A stretch of 64,000 bases of DNA from contig NZ_FZPA01000006.1 of NCBI RefSeq assembly GCF_900188185.1, forward strand, positions 62,001 to 126,000. Reading direction: 5' to 3'. This document shows positions 8,466 through 16,321 of the stretch, piece after piece. A program made the translations under genes and the position numbers. The DNA comes from Sphingopyxis indica. GTDB taxonomy: Bacteria; Pseudomonadota; Alphaproteobacteria; Sphingomonadales; Sphingomonadaceae. How positions within the stretch are numbered: the first letter of the stretch is position 1; each line of letters begins with the position of its first letter. Under the pieces are notes generated by a model. That model worked only from the letters and a program-made list of their open reading frames with translations. It was not told the DNA's origin and did not search any database.

Positions 8466-9185
8466 ATGACCTATGTCGAAGGATTTGTCCTCGCGGTGCC
8501 CGCCGCGAACAAGGACGCGTATCGCAAGCACGCCGCCGATGCGGTGGCTTTGTTCAAGGAATTCGGCGTGCGCCGCCACGTCGAGGCGTGGGGCGACGAC
8601 GTCCCCGAAGGCAAGCTCAACGATTTCCGCACCGCGGTCGCGGCGAAGGAAGGCGAGGAGATCGTCTTCAGCTGGTTCGAATATCCCGACCGGGCGACGC
8701 GCGACGCCGCGAACGCGAAGATGATGAGCGACCCGCGCATGGCGGAAATGGGCGCGTCGATGCCCTTCGACGGGCAGCGGATGATCGTATCGGGGTTCGA
8801 TTCGTTCGTCGAGGAAGGCCTCGGCGGCGCGATGGGCTATACCGACGGCTTCGTCCTTGCCGTTCCCGACGCCAACCGGGAGACATATCGCAAGATGGCC
8901 GACAAGGCCGCGCTCGTCTTCCTCGATCATGGCGCGACGCGCGTGCTCGAATGCTGGGGCGACGATGTGATCGACGGCAAGGTCACCGACTATAAGCGCG
9001 CGACGCACGCCGAACCGGGCGAGAGCGTCGTGTTCAGCTGGATCGAATGGCCGAGCAAGGAGGCACGCGTCGCGGGTTGGGAGAAGTCCATGGCCGACGA
9101 GCGGATGAAGCATGACCCCAATGATCAGAGCTTCGACGGCAAGCGTATGATCTATGGCGGTTTTGTTCCGATTCTGGATGCTTGA
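8466..9185 (+). CDS. Tandem DUF1428 (YbaA-like) protein
   Basis: Two copies of the DUF1428 domain in one 239-residue chain, residues ~1-118 and ~123-239. The repeat is obvious: 'TYVEGFVLAVPAANKDAYRKHA' region against 'GYTDGFVLAVPDANRETYRKMA' region, each followed by 'WGDDV..GK' and 'VFSW.E(Y/W)P'. The fold is a dimeric alpha/beta-barrel (YciI/EthD-like), so one chain may mimic the usual homodimer. Function is unknown. I chose ATG 8466 over 8451 because GGAGAGAG is correctly spaced before it. Confidence 0.85.
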   Translation: MTYVEGFVLAVPAANKDAYRKHAADAVALFKEFGVRRHVEAWGDDVPEGKLNDFRTAVAAKEGEEIVFSWFEYPDRATRDAANAKMMSDPRMAEMGASMPFDGQRMIVSGFDSFVEEGLGGAMGYTDGFVLAVPDANRETYRKMADKAALVFLDHGATRVLECWGDDVIDGKVTDYKRATHAEPGESVVFSWIEWPSKEARVAGWEKSMADERMKHDPNDQSFDGKRMIYGGFVPILDA

Positions 9186-9196
9186 GGCTGAGGCTG

Positions 9197-9318
9197 CCCC
9201 TCCCTTCAGGGGAGGGGCAGCGATCCCCGGATCAAGTCCGGGGCGCAGCGGGGTGGGCCCATCGGCCTCGCGCAGTCCCGCGACCCCCGCCCCCAACCCC
9301 TCCCCTGAAGGGGAGGGG
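9197..9318. repeat. Paired CCCCTCCCC palindrome element with nested CCCCGGATC repeat
   Basis: End palindromes at 9197-9217 and 9297-9318. A nested CCCCGGATC/AAGTCCGGGG palindrome lies at 9225-9243. The ends are a C-rich variant of the 743/4089/8258 family. Non-coding. Confidence 0.7.
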
Positions 9319-9336
9319 CGAAAAGGGAGAAAGACG

Positions 9337-10071
9337 ATGCAACAGCTCTCCTTCCCGAACGAAAGCGCCGCCTATCGCGACGCGCGCGCGGCGTTGCTCG
9401 ATGCCGAGATCGACTTGAGGCGCCGGATCGAGGCGGTCGCGGCGCAGCGGCGCGCGCTGCCGCCGGGCGGCGCGGTGCCCGAGGATTATGTGTTCGAGCG
9501 GATCGGCGTTCATCACCGGCCCGAACCGGTGAAGCTGTCCCAATTGTTCGGCGGCTTCCCCAGCATCATCCTTTACAGCTTCATGTTCGGCGCCGAGCGC
9601 GACAATCCGTGCCCCGGCTGCACCCATATGCTCGACGCGATCGACGGCAGCGCGCGTCACGTCGGGCAGCGCGCGCCGCTCTATATCGTCGCCAAGTCGC
9701 CGGTCGCGCGGCTCGAGGCGTGGGCGAAGGACCGGCGCTGGCCGCACCTTGCCTTCCTCTCCGACGTCGAGGGCCGCTATTCGGCCGACTATTATGGCGA
9801 CACTTCGAAGCTGACCGCAGCGAAGCGCGCCGAGCGCGGCATGGCCGAGGGCGAGGATTGGGACGAGACGATCTTCAACGTCTTTCAGAAGGACGGCGAC
9901 ACCGTCCGCCACCATTGGGCGAGCGAGATGAGCTACGGCCCGTCCGACCCCGGCGAGCATCACCGCGCCGGCGACCTCGTCGATCCGCTGTGGGGCCTGC
10001 TCGACATGACCCCCGAGGGGCGCGGCAACTTCTTCCCCAGCCTGTCCTATGCGGGGGACGGTCGAGGATGA
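9337..10071 (+). CDS. DUF899 family thioredoxin-like protein
   Basis: A 244-residue protein of the DUF899 type, a thioredoxin-fold family distantly related to AhpC/TSA. The hallmark segments 'FGGFPSIILYSFMFG' and 'PCPGCTHMLD' (a CxxC-like Cys pair), and 'RFGDTSK'-like 'YYGDTSKL', are present. A redox role is likely but unproven. The ATG at 9337 follows GGGAGAAAGACG. Its stop overlaps the next start (ATGA), indicating translational coupling. Confidence 0.85.
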   Translation: MQQLSFPNESAAYRDARAALLDAEIDLRRRIEAVAAQRRALPPGGAVPEDYVFERIGVHHRPEPVKLSQLFGGFPSIILYSFMFGAERDNPCPGCTHMLDAIDGSARHVGQRAPLYIVAKSPVARLEAWAKDRRWPHLAFLSDVEGRYSADYYGDTSKLTAAKRAERGMAEGEDWDETIFNVFQKDGDTVRHHWASEMSYGPSDPGEHHRAGDLVDPLWGLLDMTPEGRGNFFPSLSYAGDGRG

Positions 10072-10622
10072 CGCAGCCCCGCCAACAATCGCCTGCGCAC
10101 CGCCGCGTCGCATCCTGCGCCTGCGGCGCGGTGGCGATCGAGCTTCGCCGGGCACCGATTCTGACCGTGACCTGCCATTGCCATAGCTGCCAGACAGCAG
10201 GCGCACGGTTTGCGGCCGAAGGCGCGGCGACGCTCGACCGCGACGGCGGCACCCCCTATGTCGTGTTCCGCAAGGACCGCGTCCATTGTATCAAGGGCGC
10301 AGCGCGGCTGGAGGATTATCGGCTGAGCCCCGACGCACCGACCCGGCGCATGATCGCCGCCTGCTGCCGCACGCCGATGTTTCTGGAATTCCTCAAAGGA
10401 CATTGGCTCAGCATCTATCGCGACCGCCTGCCGCCCGAGGACCGGCCGCCGGTCGAAATGCGGACCATGACCGCCGATCGGCGCGAAGGCGTCGAATTGC
10501 CCGACGATATACCCAATCTTGCCCGCCATTCGGGCAAATTCATGTGGCGACTGCTCGCCGCCTGGGCCGCGATGGGGTTTCGCACGCCGTCCATGGGACG
10601 CGTGCTGGGGGAAGAGGCATGA
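10068..10622 (+). CDS. GFA-like (CENP-V fold) zinc protein
   Basis: A 184-residue protein. The early 'SCACGAVAIEL' and 'CHCHSCQTAGARF' motifs are the zinc-cysteine pattern of glutathione-dependent formaldehyde-activating (GFA) family proteins. A later 'AACCRTPMF' may supply more ligands. Many GFA-family proteins do not act on formaldehyde, so only the fold is assigned. It overlaps DUF899 upstream and the next small gene downstream by 4 bp each. Confidence 0.8.
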   Translation: MTQPRQQSPAHRRVASCACGAVAIELRRAPILTVTCHCHSCQTAGARFAAEGAATLDRDGGTPYVVFRKDRVHCIKGAARLEDYRLSPDAPTRRMIAACCRTPMFLEFLKGHWLSIYRDRLPPEDRPPVEMRTMTADRREGVELPDDIPNLARHSGKFMWRLLAAWAAMGFRTPSMGRVLGEEA

Positions 10623-10924
10623 GCAAGGCCAGAAGCGAGGACCGCGTCGAAATGCTGAACGTCAACAGCCCCGGCCATGTCGTACGGGTCGAACGCGCCA
10701 AATATGAAGCGATGCGCGACGCGATGCTGGCGGTGATCCCCGCCTCTGCCCCCGGCCTGACCGCGGCCGAGATCAAGGCCGGGCTGTTGCCCCTGTTGCC
10801 CGAAGAGCTTTTCCCCGGCGGCGCCAAGGCGGGCTGGTGGCAAAAAGGCGTCCAGCTCGACCTTGAGGCGCGCGGCGTGGTGGCGCGCGCCGACACCAAG
10901 CCGCTACGTTTTCACCGCCGCTGA
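10619..10924 (+). CDS. Small conserved-looking protein, DUF6958-like
   Basis: A 101-residue soluble protein starting 'MSKARSEDRVEMLNVNSPG', with 'VERAKYEAMRDAMLAVIPASAPGLT' in the middle and a basic end. I believe it matches DUF6958, but that is from memory and moderately certain. It may be a small wHTH-like or accessory protein. ATGA overlap with the GFA-like gene places it in the same translational unit. Confidence 0.7.
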   Translation: MSKARSEDRVEMLNVNSPGHVVRVERAKYEAMRDAMLAVIPASAPGLTAAEIKAGLLPLLPEELFPGGAKAGWWQKGVQLDLEARGVVARADTKPLRFHRR

Positions 10925-10953
10925 CCACGGCCTTCCTTTCGGAGAGGAGAAGG

Positions 10954-11772
10954 ATGATGAACAGTTCGACGACGACCAATCCCAAGGGCAGTTTCATCTG
11001 GTACGAGCTGATGACCAGCGACCCCGACGGCGCGGCGCGCTTTTACGGCGCGGTCGTCGGCTGGACGATCGCGGCGCATAGCGACCCCGCGGCGTCCGGC
11101 GGCGTCGATTATCGCATGATCGTGCGCGGCGACGGCGGCCATGCCGGCGGCGTGCTCGCCCTCAATGCCGACATGCTCGCGGGCGGCGCGCGGCCCGCGT
11201 GGATGGGCTATCTCTATACCCCCGATGTCGACGGCACGATCGCGGCGATCGAAGCCGACGGCGGCAAGCTGCACATGCCCGCGACCGACCTGCCCGTCGG
11301 GCGCATCGCGATGGTGACGGACCCGCAGGGCGCGCCCTTCTATATCATGAACCCGATCCCGCCCGCGGGTAAGGAGGACATGGACAGCGACGCTTTTTCG
11401 GTGACCGAGGCGCAGCATGTGCGCTGGAACGAATTGTCGACGAGCGATCCCGAAGCGGCGATCGCCTTTTACCGCAAACATTTCGGCTGGGGGCAGGAAG
11501 GCGCGATGGATATGGGCGCGATGGGCCAATATCGCTTCCTGCAGGTCGGCGAGGTCGGGATCGGCGCGGTGATGCCGATGATGCCCGATATGCCCGCGCC
11601 CGCCTGGACTTTCTACATCGGCGTCGACGACATCGACCGCGCGAAGGCGGCGATCGAGGCCGAAGGCGGGACGCTGGTCAACGGGCCGATGGAAATCCCC
11701 GGCGGCGAATATGCGATGAACGGTATCGACCCGCAGGGCGCTGCGTTCGGGCTGGTCGGGCCGCGGAAATAA
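10954..11772 (+). CDS. Two-domain VOC family protein
   Basis: A 272-residue protein with two full VOC units. The first (~8-125) starts 'GSFIWYELMTSDPDGAARFYGAVVGW'; the second (~145-270) starts 'HVRWNELSTSDPEAAIAFYRKHFGW' and ends 'DPQGAAFGLVGPRK'. This arrangement resembles CFP30B/YdfO-like glyoxalase-superfamily proteins. Substrate unknown. GGAGAGGAGAAGG precedes the start. Part of the tetR-led run. Confidence 0.88.
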   Translation: MMNSSTTTNPKGSFIWYELMTSDPDGAARFYGAVVGWTIAAHSDPAASGGVDYRMIVRGDGGHAGGVLALNADMLAGGARPAWMGYLYTPDVDGTIAAIEADGGKLHMPATDLPVGRIAMVTDPQGAPFYIMNPIPPAGKEDMDSDAFSVTEAQHVRWNELSTSDPEAAIAFYRKHFGWGQEGAMDMGAMGQYRFLQVGEVGIGAVMPMMPDMPAPAWTFYIGVDDIDRAKAAIEAEGGTLVNGPMEIPGGEYAMNGIDPQGAAFGLVGPRK

Positions 11773-11777
11773 TCAAC

Positions 11778-11803
11778 AGCCCCTCCCCTGAAGGGGAGGG
11801 GCT
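11778..11803. repeat. Single CCCCTCCCC palindrome
   Basis: Arms AGCCCCTCCCCT and AGGGGAGGGGCT flank GA. It lies just after the VOC stop and before the next VOC gene. It is a hairpin that could attenuate, but not clearly terminate, transcription. Confidence 0.6.
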
Positions 11804-11826
11804 GAGAAAAGGAGAGGAGAAGGACG

Positions 11827-12249
11827 ATGACCATACCCGCGAACCAGGCTCCGACCGGCGGCCTGACCCCGCACATCACGATCCGCGACAAGCGCGCGGC
11901 CGAGGCGATCGACTTTTACGCCAGGGCGTTCGGCGCGACCGAGGTGGTGCGCGTGCCCGCCGACGACGGCGTGCGGCTGATGCACGCGCATATGCACGTC
12001 AATGGCGCATCGCTGATGATGCACGACGACTTCCCCGAATATAGCGGCAATCCGGCGCCGGCACCGGCGGGGGTCGTGCTGCATCTGCAGGTCGACGACA
12101 CCGACCGCTGGTACGGCCGCGCGGTCGAGGCCGGCGCGGAGAGCGTGATGGCGCCCGAGGACATGTTCTGGGGCGACCGCTATGCGCAGGTCAAGGACCC
12201 CTTCGGCCATCTGTGGTCGATCGGCACCCCGCTGAAAGGAGAGAAATGA
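11827..12249 (+). CDS. VOC family protein, PhnB/YcrX-like
   Basis: A 140-residue VOC protein: 'LTPHITIRDKRAAEAIDFYARAFGA' at the start, 'MHAHMHVNGASLMMHDDFPE' in the middle and 'DPFGHLWSIGTP' at the end. PhnB-type VOC proteins lack an assigned reaction. The start follows GGAGAGGAGAAGGACG; the stop overlaps the next gene's ATG. Fourth protein of the cluster with a dimeric alpha/beta stress-associated fold. Confidence 0.88.
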   Translation: MTIPANQAPTGGLTPHITIRDKRAAEAIDFYARAFGATEVVRVPADDGVRLMHAHMHVNGASLMMHDDFPEYSGNPAPAPAGVVLHLQVDDTDRWYGRAVEAGAESVMAPEDMFWGDRYAQVKDPFGHLWSIGTPLKGEK

Positions 12250-12734
12250 TGGCGAAGACCCCCGTGACGCTGTGCCTGTGGTATGATGGCGACGCCGAAG
12301 AAGCGGCGAATTTCTATGCCGCGACCTTCCCGAACAGCAAGGTCGGCGCGGTTCACCGCTCGCCCAGCGACAATCCGAGCGGCAAGGAAGGCGACGTATT
12401 GACCGTCGACTTCACCATCCTCGGCATTCCGTGCGTCGGCCTCAACGGCGGTCCCGCCTTCAAGCATAGCGAGGCCTTCAGCTTTCAGGTCCACACCGAC
12501 ACGCAGGAGGAAACCGACCGCTATTGGAACGCGATCGTCGAGGGCGGCGGGCAGGAAAGCATGTGCGGCTGGTGCAAGGACAAATGGGGCTTGAGCTGGC
12601 AGATCACTCCGCGCGTGCTGCTCGACGCGACGACGGGCGACGACAAGGCGGCGGCGAAGCGCGCGTTCGAGGCGATGATGGGCATGAAGAAGATCGACGT
12701 CGCCGCGATCGAGGCCGCGGTCAAGGGGGGCTGA
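12246..12734 (+). CDS. VOC family protein (PhnB-like, '3-demethylubiquinone methyltransferase' type)
   Basis: A 162-residue protein of the VOC subgroup often misnamed 3-demethylubiquinone-9 3-methyltransferase. Evidence: 'VTLCLWYDGDAEEAANFYAATFPNS', 'GGGQESMCGWCKDKWGLSWQI' and 'VLLDATTGDD' regions. It has no methyltransferase motif. Overlaps the preceding VOC gene; two adjacent ATGs (12246, 12249) could start it. Confidence 0.88.
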   Translation: MMAKTPVTLCLWYDGDAEEAANFYAATFPNSKVGAVHRSPSDNPSGKEGDVLTVDFTILGIPCVGLNGGPAFKHSEAFSFQVHTDTQEETDRYWNAIVEGGGQESMCGWCKDKWGLSWQITPRVLLDATTGDDKAAAKRAFEAMMGMKKIDVAAIEAAVKGG

Positions 12735-12736
12735 GA

Positions 12737-13192
12737 GTGGCGGCGCGACCTTCGCCGCTCCGCGCGTGGCTGCTCTGCGGGACACTCGACATCGCCTATG
12801 CCGCGCTGTGGAGCATCGCCGCCGGCGGCACCGTCGGCGGGATGCTGCGCGGGGTCGCGAAAGGCCCCTTCGGCGACGGCGCCGCCGGCTGGGGGCCCGG
12901 CGGCGCGGTCGCGGGGCTTGCCACCCATTATGCGATCATGGGCGCGATGGTCGCGGCCTTTGTGGGCTTCGCGCCGCGCTGGTCGGCGCGGACGGGCTGG
13001 CCGTGGTGGCTGACCGGCACGCTTTACGGGCTGCTGCTTTACCTCATCATGAACGCAGCCGTGCTGCCGCTGCGTTTCGGCGCGCCCTTTCCGCCCGCCG
13101 ATCCGGTCAAGGGCCTCGTCGCGCTGTTTCCGCATATCGCCTTCGTCGGGCTGCCGCTCGCCTGGCTCTATCTTCGGGGGGACAAGCAATGA
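12737..13192 (+). CDS. Four-helix membrane protein of unknown function
   Basis: A 151-residue protein beginning at GTG 12737, two bases after the VOC stop. Hydrophobic helices lie at ~8-30, ~58-76, ~86-108 and ~120-142, with a Gly-rich periplasmic or cytoplasmic loop between the first two. It resembles YagU/DUF1440-type proteins only loosely. Tight packing between the VOC gene and a 4-bp overlap with the downstream GST make it part of the operon. Confidence 0.75.
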   Translation: MAARPSPLRAWLLCGTLDIAYAALWSIAAGGTVGGMLRGVAKGPFGDGAAGWGPGGAVAGLATHYAIMGAMVAAFVGFAPRWSARTGWPWWLTGTLYGLLLYLIMNAAVLPLRFGAPFPPADPVKGLVALFPHIAFVGLPLAWLYLRGDKQ

Positions 13193-13845
13193 TCCCGACT
13201 TTCTATGGCCACCCCTTCTCCTCCTATACGTGGAAGGCGCTGATCGCGCTCTACGAGAAGGGTGTCCGTTTCGACTATCGCGTCATCGAGCCCGATCGGC
13301 CGCAGCATGGCGAAGAGTTGCGCGCGCACTGGCCGGTGGGGAAATTCCCGCTGCTCGTCGATGGCGAGCGGGCGCTGTTCGAGGCGAGCATCATCATCGA
13401 ATATCTCGACGCGCGCTATCCGAAGCCGCGGTTGATCCCCGCCGACGCGGACGCAGCGCTGGAGGTGCGATTGTTCGACCGGGTGTTCGACAATCATGTG
13501 ATGACGCCGATGCAGGAGGTCGTGGCCGACGCGCTGCGCGGGCCGGAAAACCACATGCCGATGATCGTCGACAAGGCGAAGGCGGCGCTCGAGACCGTCT
13601 ATGGCTGGCTCGACAAGACGCTCGCGGGGCGCGAGTGGGCGACGCCTTACGGCTTTTCACTCGCCGATTGCGCGGCGGCACCGTCGCTCTTCTATGCCGA
13701 CTGGGTGCATGAAATCGCGCCGGGCTATGCGGCGCTGCGCGCCTATCGCGCGCGGCTGCTCGCGCACCCGCCGGTCAAGCGCTGCGTCGACGATGCGCGG
13801 CCGTACCGCGCCTATTTCCCCTTGGGGGCGCCCGACCGCGACTGA
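13189..13845 (+). CDS. Glutathione S-transferase family protein
   Basis: A 218-residue canonical GST. 'MIPTFYGHPFSSYTWKALIAL' has the N-terminal catalytic Ser/Tyr region, 'GKFPLLVDGERALFEASIIIEYL' has the cis-Pro and the Glu-Ser glutathione site, and the C-terminal helical domain has 'FSLADCAAAPSLFYADW'. Last gene of the tetR-led run, overlapping the membrane protein gene by 4 bp. Likely a detoxification or reductive dehalogenation type enzyme; substrate unknown. Confidence 0.92.
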   Translation: MIPTFYGHPFSSYTWKALIALYEKGVRFDYRVIEPDRPQHGEELRAHWPVGKFPLLVDGERALFEASIIIEYLDARYPKPRLIPADADAALEVRLFDRVFDNHVMTPMQEVVADALRGPENHMPMIVDKAKAALETVYGWLDKTLAGREWATPYGFSLADCAAAPSLFYADWVHEIAPGYAALRAYRARLLAHPPVKRCVDDARPYRAYFPLGAPDRD

Positions 13846-13920
13846 CCCATTATGCGGTTAACGGCGCGCTGACCGCACTTCTTTGCACTTTGCTAGCCGC
13901 GCGCGCGCGAGGACGGGGGC

Positions 13921-14655
13921 ATGGTTTCGCCAGCCGCCCTCGCCCGCCTCGCCGTCGTCGCTCTCGCGGCCGCCGTGCTGGCGCTCGCGCCGGCGCACGC
14001 GCAGCGCGTGGTCACCGTCACCACGACAACGACCGTCACCACCTGGACGTGGGAAGCGGACGACAGCGACGTCGCGGCAGACGATGCGGCGGCGACGCGG
14101 CGCTATGCGCCGTCGGGCGCGCTGGCGGCGCTCGGCGAGGCGAAGGCGCGCTTCGGTCCGTTCGCGGTGATCGACGCCGCGACCGCGCGCATGGCGGGCG
14201 ACGTCACCAGCGCGACGCCGCGCCAGTTCGCGGCGATGCTCGCGGCCTTTCCGGGGCTCAAACGCATCGAGATGGTCGATTGCCCGGGGAGTCTCGACGA
14301 GGAGGCGAATCTGATCCTCGCGCGCGCGATCCGGCGCGCGGGGCTGGAGACCGAGGTGCCGAGCGGCGGGTCGGTGCGATCCGGCGCGGTCGAGCTGTGG
14401 CTCGCGGGCGTCCATCGCCGCGCCGCCCCCGACGCCGAATTCGGGGTGCATAGCTGGATCGACGAATATGGCCGCGAGGCGCGCGACTACCCGGCGAGCG
14501 ATCCCGTCCACGCCGAATATCTTTCCTATTACCGCGAAATGGGCATGGACGATGCGAAGGCGCGTGCCTTTTACGCGCTGACCAACAGCACGCCGTTCGA
14601 CGATGTCCGCTATCTGACGCGCGATGACATGGCGCGCTTCGTCGCGCTGAACTGA
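13921..14655 (+). CDS. Secreted ClpP/crotonase-fold-like hypothetical protein (COG3904-like)
   Basis: A 244-residue protein with a signal peptide (~1-28, cleavage near 'AHAQ'), then a Thr-rich strand and an alpha/beta body. The block 'VRSGAVELWLAGVHRRAAPDAEFGVHSW' resembles the nucleophile-Ser segment of periplasmic ClpP-fold proteins of the COG3904 type, and 'MDDAKARAFYALTNSTPFDDVRYLT' matches their C-terminal region. A periplasmic serine hydrolase is possible but inferred. Monocistronic. Confidence 0.7.
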   Translation: MVSPAALARLAVVALAAAVLALAPAHAQRVVTVTTTTTVTTWTWEADDSDVAADDAAATRRYAPSGALAALGEAKARFGPFAVIDAATARMAGDVTSATPRQFAAMLAAFPGLKRIEMVDCPGSLDEEANLILARAIRRAGLETEVPSGGSVRSGAVELWLAGVHRRAAPDAEFGVHSWIDEYGREARDYPASDPVHAEYLSYYREMGMDDAKARAFYALTNSTPFDDVRYLTRDDMARFVALN

Positions 14656-14697
14656 GCCGCGGCGGGGGGCGGAGCGGGCGGTCGCTGCCATTATAAG

Positions 14698-14886
14698 CCC
14701 CTCCGCTTCAGAGGAGGGGGGTGTCGGGCCGGTCGGTCCCCCGGACCGACCTGAACAGTCCGGGGAACTGTTCACCCGACGCCGGGTGGTGGCGCGCGAC
14801 AGCGCGCAAGGCGCCCTTGCACCACCCCGCTGCGACTAACGCGCAAAGCGCGCAAGTCTCGCTGCCCCTCCTCTGAAGAGGAGGGG
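14698..14886. repeat. ~189-bp structured palindromic element, copy 2
   Basis: Near-identical to 8258-8444, in the same orientation: end palindromes 14698-14719 and 14865-14886, the same internal GGTCGGTCC and GAACAGTCC hairpins, and a few substitutions. It fills most of the 343-bp gap between the secreted protein and the PGPGW protein. The rest of that gap shows nothing further. Confidence 0.85.
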
Positions 14887-14998
14887 TCGGTCGAACGTCC
14901 GCTCCCCACCCCAATGCCGCCGCGCGCCGCCAGCCAACGGTGCGCTCCCAACTGCCCTATGCTTGCAACACGCCTGCCGCCTCCCCACATCGCGGGCT

Positions 14999-15307
14999 AT
15001 GGCGAAGCCCGGCCTCTATCAGCGATTGCGCGCGAATGCGCAGGTGCGGTTCGCGCTGTTCGTGACGGGCATCGTGCTGATGATCGCGGCGCCGATCGTC
15101 GGGGTGCTGCCGGGGCCGGGGTTCATCATCCTGTTCCCGATCGGGCTGATGCTGAGCCTTCAGAACAGCCTGTGGGCGAAGCGGCGCTATGTCGACTTCA
15201 AGCGGCGCCATCCGCGCTACGGCGCGTGGACCGACCGCGTCATGCGCCGGGTCAGCGCCGCGCGGCGGCGCGCGCGCGGCGCCTTGGAAAAGCCAGATGG
15301 CGATTGA
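14999..15307 (+). CDS. Small PGPGW-type membrane protein
   Basis: A 102-residue protein: an amphipathic start, one or two membrane helices (~20-60) with the motif 'LPGPGFIILFPIGL', and a very basic C-terminal tail. The PGPG(W/F) motif is that of the putative transmembrane family PGPGW; function unknown. The start is uncertain: I take ATG 14999, since upstream in-frame TTG 14963 adds no recognisable sequence. Followed by a probable terminator. Confidence 0.7.
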   Translation: MAKPGLYQRLRANAQVRFALFVTGIVLMIAAPIVGVLPGPGFIILFPIGLMLSLQNSLWAKRRYVDFKRRHPRYGAWTDRVMRRVSAARRRARGALEKPDGD

Positions 15308-15345
15308 CTTTCCGCCGACTCTTGCTTATCCGCGCCCCCAACGGT

Positions 15346-15371
15346 GGCCGCCCACGCTTGGCGGCCCTTTT
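15346..15371 (+). terminator. Probable terminator or attenuator before rpmH
   Basis: Stem GGCCGCC/GGCGGCC with a 7-nt loop followed by CTTTTC. A possible promoter (TTGACT, 17 nt, TATCCG at 15304-15332) lies upstream of it. The hairpin may therefore end the PGPGW transcript or attenuate rpmH. Confidence 0.5.
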
Positions 15372-15408
15372 CTGTTCGAGCTTTTGACAAGATTTAGGGA
15401 AAACCGCG

Positions 15409-15543
15409 ATGAAGCGCACCTATCAACCGAGCCGCCTCGTGCGCAAGCGCCGTCACGGCTTCCGTGCCCGCAAGGCCACCGTCGGCGGCCGCAAGGTTCT
15501 GGCCGCCCGCCGCGCCCGCGGCCGCAAGAAGCTGTCGGCCTGA
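15409..15543 (+). CDS. rpmH: 50S ribosomal protein L34
   Basis: 44 residues, highly basic, beginning '[20 protein letters not shown]' and ending 'RGRKKLSA', the invariant L34 sequence. It sits directly upstream of rnpA, as in nearly all bacteria, with 20 bp between stop and the chosen rnpA start. TTTAGGGA serves as ribosome-binding region. Confidence 0.98.
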   Translation: MKRTYQPSRLVRKRRHGFRARKATVGGRKVLAARRARGRKKLSA

Positions 15544-15563
15544 GCGCCGCCGGTGCGCCGCCC

Positions 15564-15902
15564 GTGCGCACCCTCAGCAAAAGAAGCGAATTTCTGGCCG
15601 CGAATCGCGGCCTTCGCTTTCCCATGCCCGGCTTCGTCCTGCTCGTCCGCCCGCGCGGCGACGGCGATGCAGGCATTGGCATCGGCTATACCGTCAGCAA
15701 GAAGGTCGGCAACGCCGTCACGCGCAACCGGATGAAGCGCCGGCTGCGCGCGCTGGCGCGCGCCGCGCTGCCGCAAGCGGGAATCGCCGGCGCCGACCAT
15801 GTGCTGATCGGCCGCGCGGGCGGCAACGATATCGCCTTTTCCGACCTTGGCGAACATCTCGATTCGGCGCTGCAGCGCGCCGCGAAAAAGCTGGCGCGAT
15901 GA
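15564..15902 (+). CDS. rnpA: Ribonuclease P protein component
   Basis: A 112-residue basic protein that binds RNase P RNA and assists 5' maturation of tRNAs. The signature 'NAVTRNRMKRRLRAL' contains the RNR motif; 'GIGYTVSKKVGNA' precedes it. The start is GTG 15564 ('RTLSKRSEFLAANRG'), the family-typical N-terminus; no ATG is available. The frame is open upstream through rpmH, but that part is not RnpA. Confidence 0.95.
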   Translation: MRTLSKRSEFLAANRGLRFPMPGFVLLVRPRGDGDAGIGIGYTVSKKVGNAVTRNRMKRRLRALARAALPQAGIAGADHVLIGRAGGNDIAFSDLGEHLDSALQRAAKKLAR

Positions 15903-15931
15903 CGGCCGTGCGCGTGGCAGCGCCCCTCTCT

Positions 15932-16007
15932 CGTCACCCCGGACTTGATCCGGGGTCCAATCCTTCTACGTCGCGTGAATGGATCCCGGATCAAGTCCGG
16001 GATGACG
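15932..16007. repeat. REP-like inverted repeat (CGTCACCCCGGACTTGATCC type)
   Basis: Left arm CGTCACCCCGGACTTGATCC and right arm GGATCAAGTCCGGGATGACG flank ~36 nt. The same family occurs at 29421-29497 and, degenerate, at 62770-62842, and as a half-unit inside 9197-9318. Located between rnpA and yidD. Confidence 0.8.
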
Positions 16008-16062
16008 AAGGAAGGGGCGTGCGAATCGCGCGTGACGTTGCGCAGTTTTCTGAGCTTTCGGC

Positions 16063-16275
16063 ATGATCGCCAGGCTGCTCATTCTGCTCGCGCGCGGCTG
16101 GCAGATCGGCCCGTCCCGCATCCTGCCGCCGACGTGCCGCTATGCCCCGTCGTGCAGCGAATATGCGATCACCGCCCTCTCGCGCTATGGCGCGATCAAG
16201 GGTGGCTGGATTGCGGCAAAGCGGCTATTGCGCTGCCATCCTTGGGGCGGCCACGGCTACGACCCGGTTCCGTAG
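16063..16275 (+). CDS. yidD: Membrane protein insertion efficiency factor YidD
   Basis: A 70-residue protein with the family core '[18 protein letters not shown]' and '[14 protein letters not shown]'. YidD is a small membrane-associated protein that aids YidC-dependent insertion. It lies between rnpA and yidC, its conserved genomic place. Confidence 0.96.
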   Translation: MIARLLILLARGWQIGPSRILPPTCRYAPSCSEYAITALSRYGAIKGGWIAAKRLLRCHPWGGHGYDPVP

Positions 16276-16321
16276 GCGCATTTTCCCCCGACCAATTAGA
16301 GACGAAGAGAGACTGAACAGC

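Noticed and set aside
6674-13845. Biosynthetic gene cluster
   Set aside because: The genes are VOC, GST and small unknown proteins; there are no scaffold enzymes, carrier proteins or precursor peptides.
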